Shown here one piece after another: positions 5,633 to 7,449 of a stretch of 7,449 nucleotides of DNA. Positions within the stretch are counted from its first letter, which is position 1. Every line of letters starts with the position of its first letter. The stretch is from Candidatus Levyibacteriota bacterium (lineage in GTDB: Bacteria; Patescibacteriota; Microgenomatia; Levybacterales; UBA12049). The stretch lies in the NCBI GenBank assembly GCA_016184205.1, contig JACPDD010000020.1, positions 1 through 7,449 on the forward strand. The letters run 5' to 3'. The translations under genes and the position numbers were made by a program. Below the pieces are notes generated by a model. That model ran no database searches. It was not told the DNA's origin and worked only from the letters and a program-made list of their open reading frames with translations.

Positions 5633-6457
5633 ATGGTTAGTCCGCTGGAAAATGGTTCTAGAACTCTTGTTGTTCCCTCTGATTTTGAAAGGTCCGATGA
5701 TGACAGAGGAGTAGACCCATTGAGCTTTGTCCCGCTGGAAATTAGAAGAAAAATAGGATGCGATTGGGAGGGCCAAGTCCATTCAATTTTATATGGATTA
5801 AACCTTCTTTCAGGTATGAATTTTTTCTCTGGAACTCCGGCGGAGACGCTAAGCTTTCCCAAACATCCAAAGCATCCTAACTCGGATTCCCACTACATCT
5901 TTCAAGACTTTTTGGGTAAAAGAGAGGTTAAGGATTGGGTAGGCATATATGTTTTACTTCCGAATGAAACAACCTCAGAACACGGACATCCCCTAGGGCT
6001 TTCGGAGGAGTATAGAATTTTAAGAGGAGAGATGACACTGTATGAAGAAGGCGATGCTCGCGTAGTAGATGCAGTAGATAAATTTATAATCCGGCCTGGG
6101 CACAGACACCACTCAAGAACAGAAAATGACCAATTTGCATTAGTCATGGTAAGAATGATAGGCGCAAGTAGGTTTCCACATGATAAAATGCATCTTGATT
6201 CAGTTCGCCCTGAAGTTAAGCCCGAAGACCCTTCTCCACGAAGAGAAGCCATAGACATTTTGCTTAACTTATATAATCAGCATTACCATGATTCTCCTTT
6301 TGATAATGACAATGCTCGTTTTTGGATCAAAACCATGTCTTACAGAGAAATTACAAGCACGATTGAAATGGCACGAAAAAATTCACAAGAGTTTAGACAA
6401 AACCCAAGATACAGTTGGGTGACCCGAGGCACTTTCCCTCTTGACGGGGGAAGATAA
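5633..6457 (+). CDS. cupin-domain protein of unknown substrate
   Basis: The 274-residue product has one cupin barrel in its middle. Motif 1 is EHGHPLGLSEEYRILRG (116-132) with H117, H119 and E125 or E126 as probable metal ligands. Motif 2 is RPGHRHHSRTEN (154-165) with H159 or H160. The strands between and after them (GEMTLYEEGDARVVDAVDKFII and FALVMVRMIG) fit the beta fold. The N-terminal 100 residues, including a His-rich KHPKHPNSDSH segment (77-87), and the largely helical C-terminal 90 residues (LLNLYNQHYHDSPFDNDNARFW) match nothing I recognise. Cupins range from sugar isomerases and dioxygenases to binding proteins, so the reaction cannot be named. I chose ATG 5633 because the promoter -10 ends 8 bases before it; ATG 5612 would lie upstream of the -10 box. 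The gene ends about 50 bases before tuf, and its last codons contain the tuf -35 box. Confidence 0.8.
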   Translation: MVSPLENGSRTLVVPSDFERSDDDRGVDPLSFVPLEIRRKIGCDWEGQVHSILYGLNLLSGMNFFSGTPAETLSFPKHPKHPNSDSHYIFQDFLGKREVKDWVGIYVLLPNETTSEHGHPLGLSEEYRILRGEMTLYEEGDARVVDAVDKFIIRPGHRHHSRTENDQFALVMVRMIGASRFPHDKMHLDSVRPEVKPEDPSPRREAIDILLNLYNQHYHDSPFDNDNARFWIKTMSYREITSTIEMARKNSQEFRQNPRYSWVTRGTFPLDGGR

Positions 6458-6469
6458 ATGATGTACACT
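6441..6469 (+). promoter_or_regulatory. tuf promoter, TTGACG-17-TACACT
   Basis: TTGACG (6441-6446) lies inside the last codons of the cupin gene and TACACT (6464-6469) just after its stop, with the optimal 17-base spacing. Using the 8-base rule seen elsewhere in the window, transcription would start at about A6477, the first paired base of the following hairpin. Confidence 0.55.
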
Positions 6470-6476
6470 AAAAGAT

Positions 6477-6496
6477 AGCCTTTTTGAAAGGTTTTT
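6477..6496 (+). terminator. hairpin with U-tract before tuf: terminator, attenuator or 5' leader structure
   Basis: CCTTT-TTG-AAAGG (6479-6491), extendable by a G-T and an A-T pair to 6477-6493, is followed by TTTTTATTTTT. Stem plus T-run fits an intrinsic terminator ending the cupin transcript. However, the best tuf promoter lies upstream of it and is predicted to start RNA exactly at the stem base. In that case the hairpin would be the 5' end of tuf mRNA, like the fusA leader, or an attenuator. The stem is short and only moderately stable. Confidence 0.5.
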
Positions 6497-6507
6497 ATTT
6501 TTAATTT

Positions 6508-7449
6508 ATGGCAGAATCAGCAAAATTTCAAAGAACAAAACCGCATTTAAACATTGGCACCATTGGTCATGTTGACCACGGCAAAACCACATTAACTGCA
6601 GCCATTACAACCGTCCTTGCAAAAAAGGGAATGGCAAAAGCTCGCAAATACGAAGATATTGATAACGCTCCGGAAGAAAGAGCCCGTGGAGTCACTATTA
6701 ATATTTCCCATCAGGAATATGAGACAGAAAAAAGACACTACGCTCACATTGACGCTCCAGGACACGCAGATTATATCAAGAACATGATTACGGGTGCCGC
6801 TCAAATGGACGGCGCAATTCTAGTTGTTTCTGCTCCAGACGGCCCTATGCCTCAAACAAGAGAGCACATATTACTTGCACGCCAGGTTGGAGTCCCTGCA
6901 ATTGTAGTTTTTCTAAATAAGTGCGACATGGTTTCTGATGCAGAACTTTTGGACTTGGTTGAAATGGAAGTCAGAGAACTTCTCACAAAATACCAGTACC
7001 CGGGAGCGGATACACCAATTATTAGAGGAAGTGCACTTAAAGCTTTGGAAGGAGACGCAGAAGCAGAAGGAAAGATAATGGAGCTTATGGACAAGATTGA
7101 TGAGTATATTCCAACCCCGGTAAGAGACACGGAAAAGCCATTCCTTATGCCTGTTGAAGATGTATTTTCAATCAAAGGAAGAGGAACAGTTGTAACGGGA
7201 AGAATTGAAAGAGGAAAGGTTAAAATAAATGAAACAGTTGAAATAGTTGGAATCAAAGCTACGAAATCAACAGTTGTAACCGGAGTCGAGATGTTTAAAA
7301 AACAACTTGAGGACGGGCAAGCAGGAGACAATGTTGGGCTTCTTCTCAGAGGAGTTGAAAAAGCAGATGTAGAGCGCGGACAAGTTATTGCAAAGCCGGG
7401 AAGCATTACTCCACATACAGAGTTTGAAGGAGAAATTTATATTTTGGCA
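6508..7449 (+). CDS. tuf: translation elongation factor Tu, N-terminal 314 residues (cut by the right edge)
   Basis: EF-Tu carries aminoacyl-tRNA to the ribosome as a GTP complex. The open frame runs without a stop from ATG 6508 to the window end. It shows GHVDHGKT (20-27), the switch I threonine in RGVTINISH (60-68), DAPGH (82-86; most bacteria have DCPGH), NKCD (137-140) and SAL (175-177). Domain 2 follows with FLMPVEDVFSIKGRGTVVTGRIERG, and domain 3 has just begun (EGEIYIL). Full-length EF-Tu is about 394-400 residues, so some 80-85 are missing beyond the edge. No Shine-Dalgarno sequence precedes the ATG; the leader is a small hairpin and a U/A-rich spacer. A large reverse-strand open frame covers 6852-7406 but is a shadow of this gene. 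Confidence 0.97.
   Translation, partial: MAESAKFQRTKPHLNIGTIGHVDHGKTTLTAAITTVLAKKGMAKARKYEDIDNAPEERARGVTINISHQEYETEKRHYAHIDAPGHADYIKNMITGAAQMDGAILVVSAPDGPMPQTREHILLARQVGVPAIVVFLNKCDMVSDAELLDLVEMEVRELLTKYQYPGADTPIIRGSALKALEGDAEAEGKIMELMDKIDEYIPTPVRDTEKPFLMPVEDVFSIKGRGTVVTGRIERGKVKINETVEIVGIKATKSTVVTGVEMFKKQLEDGQAGDNVGLLLRGVEKADVERGQVIAKPGSITPHTEFEGEIYILA

Noticed and set aside
5902..6258. Reverse-strand open frame of 118 codons opposite the cupin gene.
   Set aside because: It overlaps the clear cupin motifs, has no promoter or recognisable domain, and looks like a codon-bias shadow.
6852..7406. Long reverse-strand open frame of 184 codons opposite tuf.
   Set aside because: tuf is unmistakable on the + strand. 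The reverse product is a low-complexity Ser/Thr/Pro/Ile-rich shadow with no family resemblance.

Overview
The window is AT-rich bacterial DNA. All recognisable genes lie on the + strand and are packed closely, with gaps of 140 bases or less. The bacterial EF-G (fusA) and EF-Tu (tuf, cut by the right edge) fix the domain as Bacteria. Compact accessory genes, the lack of Shine-Dalgarno sequences and an archaeal-looking Bud32-type kinase suggest a candidate-phyla-radiation (Patescibacteria) genome, perhaps Microgenomates. That placement is inference; nothing in the window proves it.

Left part (1-1287). The last codons of a truncated gene are followed by a 48-residue ORF, which overlaps (ATGA) an unusual 359-residue ORF. 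That ORF joins an almost complete Bud32-like kinase to a metallo-beta-lactamase-fold hydrolase lacking its first strands. The junction falls where the two families look alike, so it may be a deletion fusion or an assembly chimera.

Middle part (1288-4073). A short non-coding stretch with an imperfect inverted repeat precedes a small FMN-binding split-barrel protein, then fusA. EF-G carries an in-frame extra segment of about 19 residues in its GTPase domain. Its DNA looks like a dispersed short repeat inserted into this essential gene.

Right part (4074-7449). In the classical str operon tuf follows fusA directly. Here two accessory genes lie between them: a 472-residue protein of unknown function and a cupin-domain protein. 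The first is bounded by near-identical 15-bp repeats that form the 3' ends of fusA and of the gene itself.

Expression. Every gene from 1426 on has a recognisable sigma70-type promoter of its own. For three genes the -10 box ends 8 bases before a start codon (ATG 1426, GTG 4095, ATG 5633), which predicts leaderless mRNAs and moves two start codons inward from the longest ORF. For fusA and tuf the same 8-base rule puts the transcription start at the first base of a small hairpin, so their mRNAs would begin with a 5'-terminal stem-loop followed by a short U/A-rich spacer. The window therefore suggests two leader classes: leaderless accessory genes and hairpin-capped elongation-factor genes. No tRNA, rRNA, CRISPR array or insertion sequence was seen.
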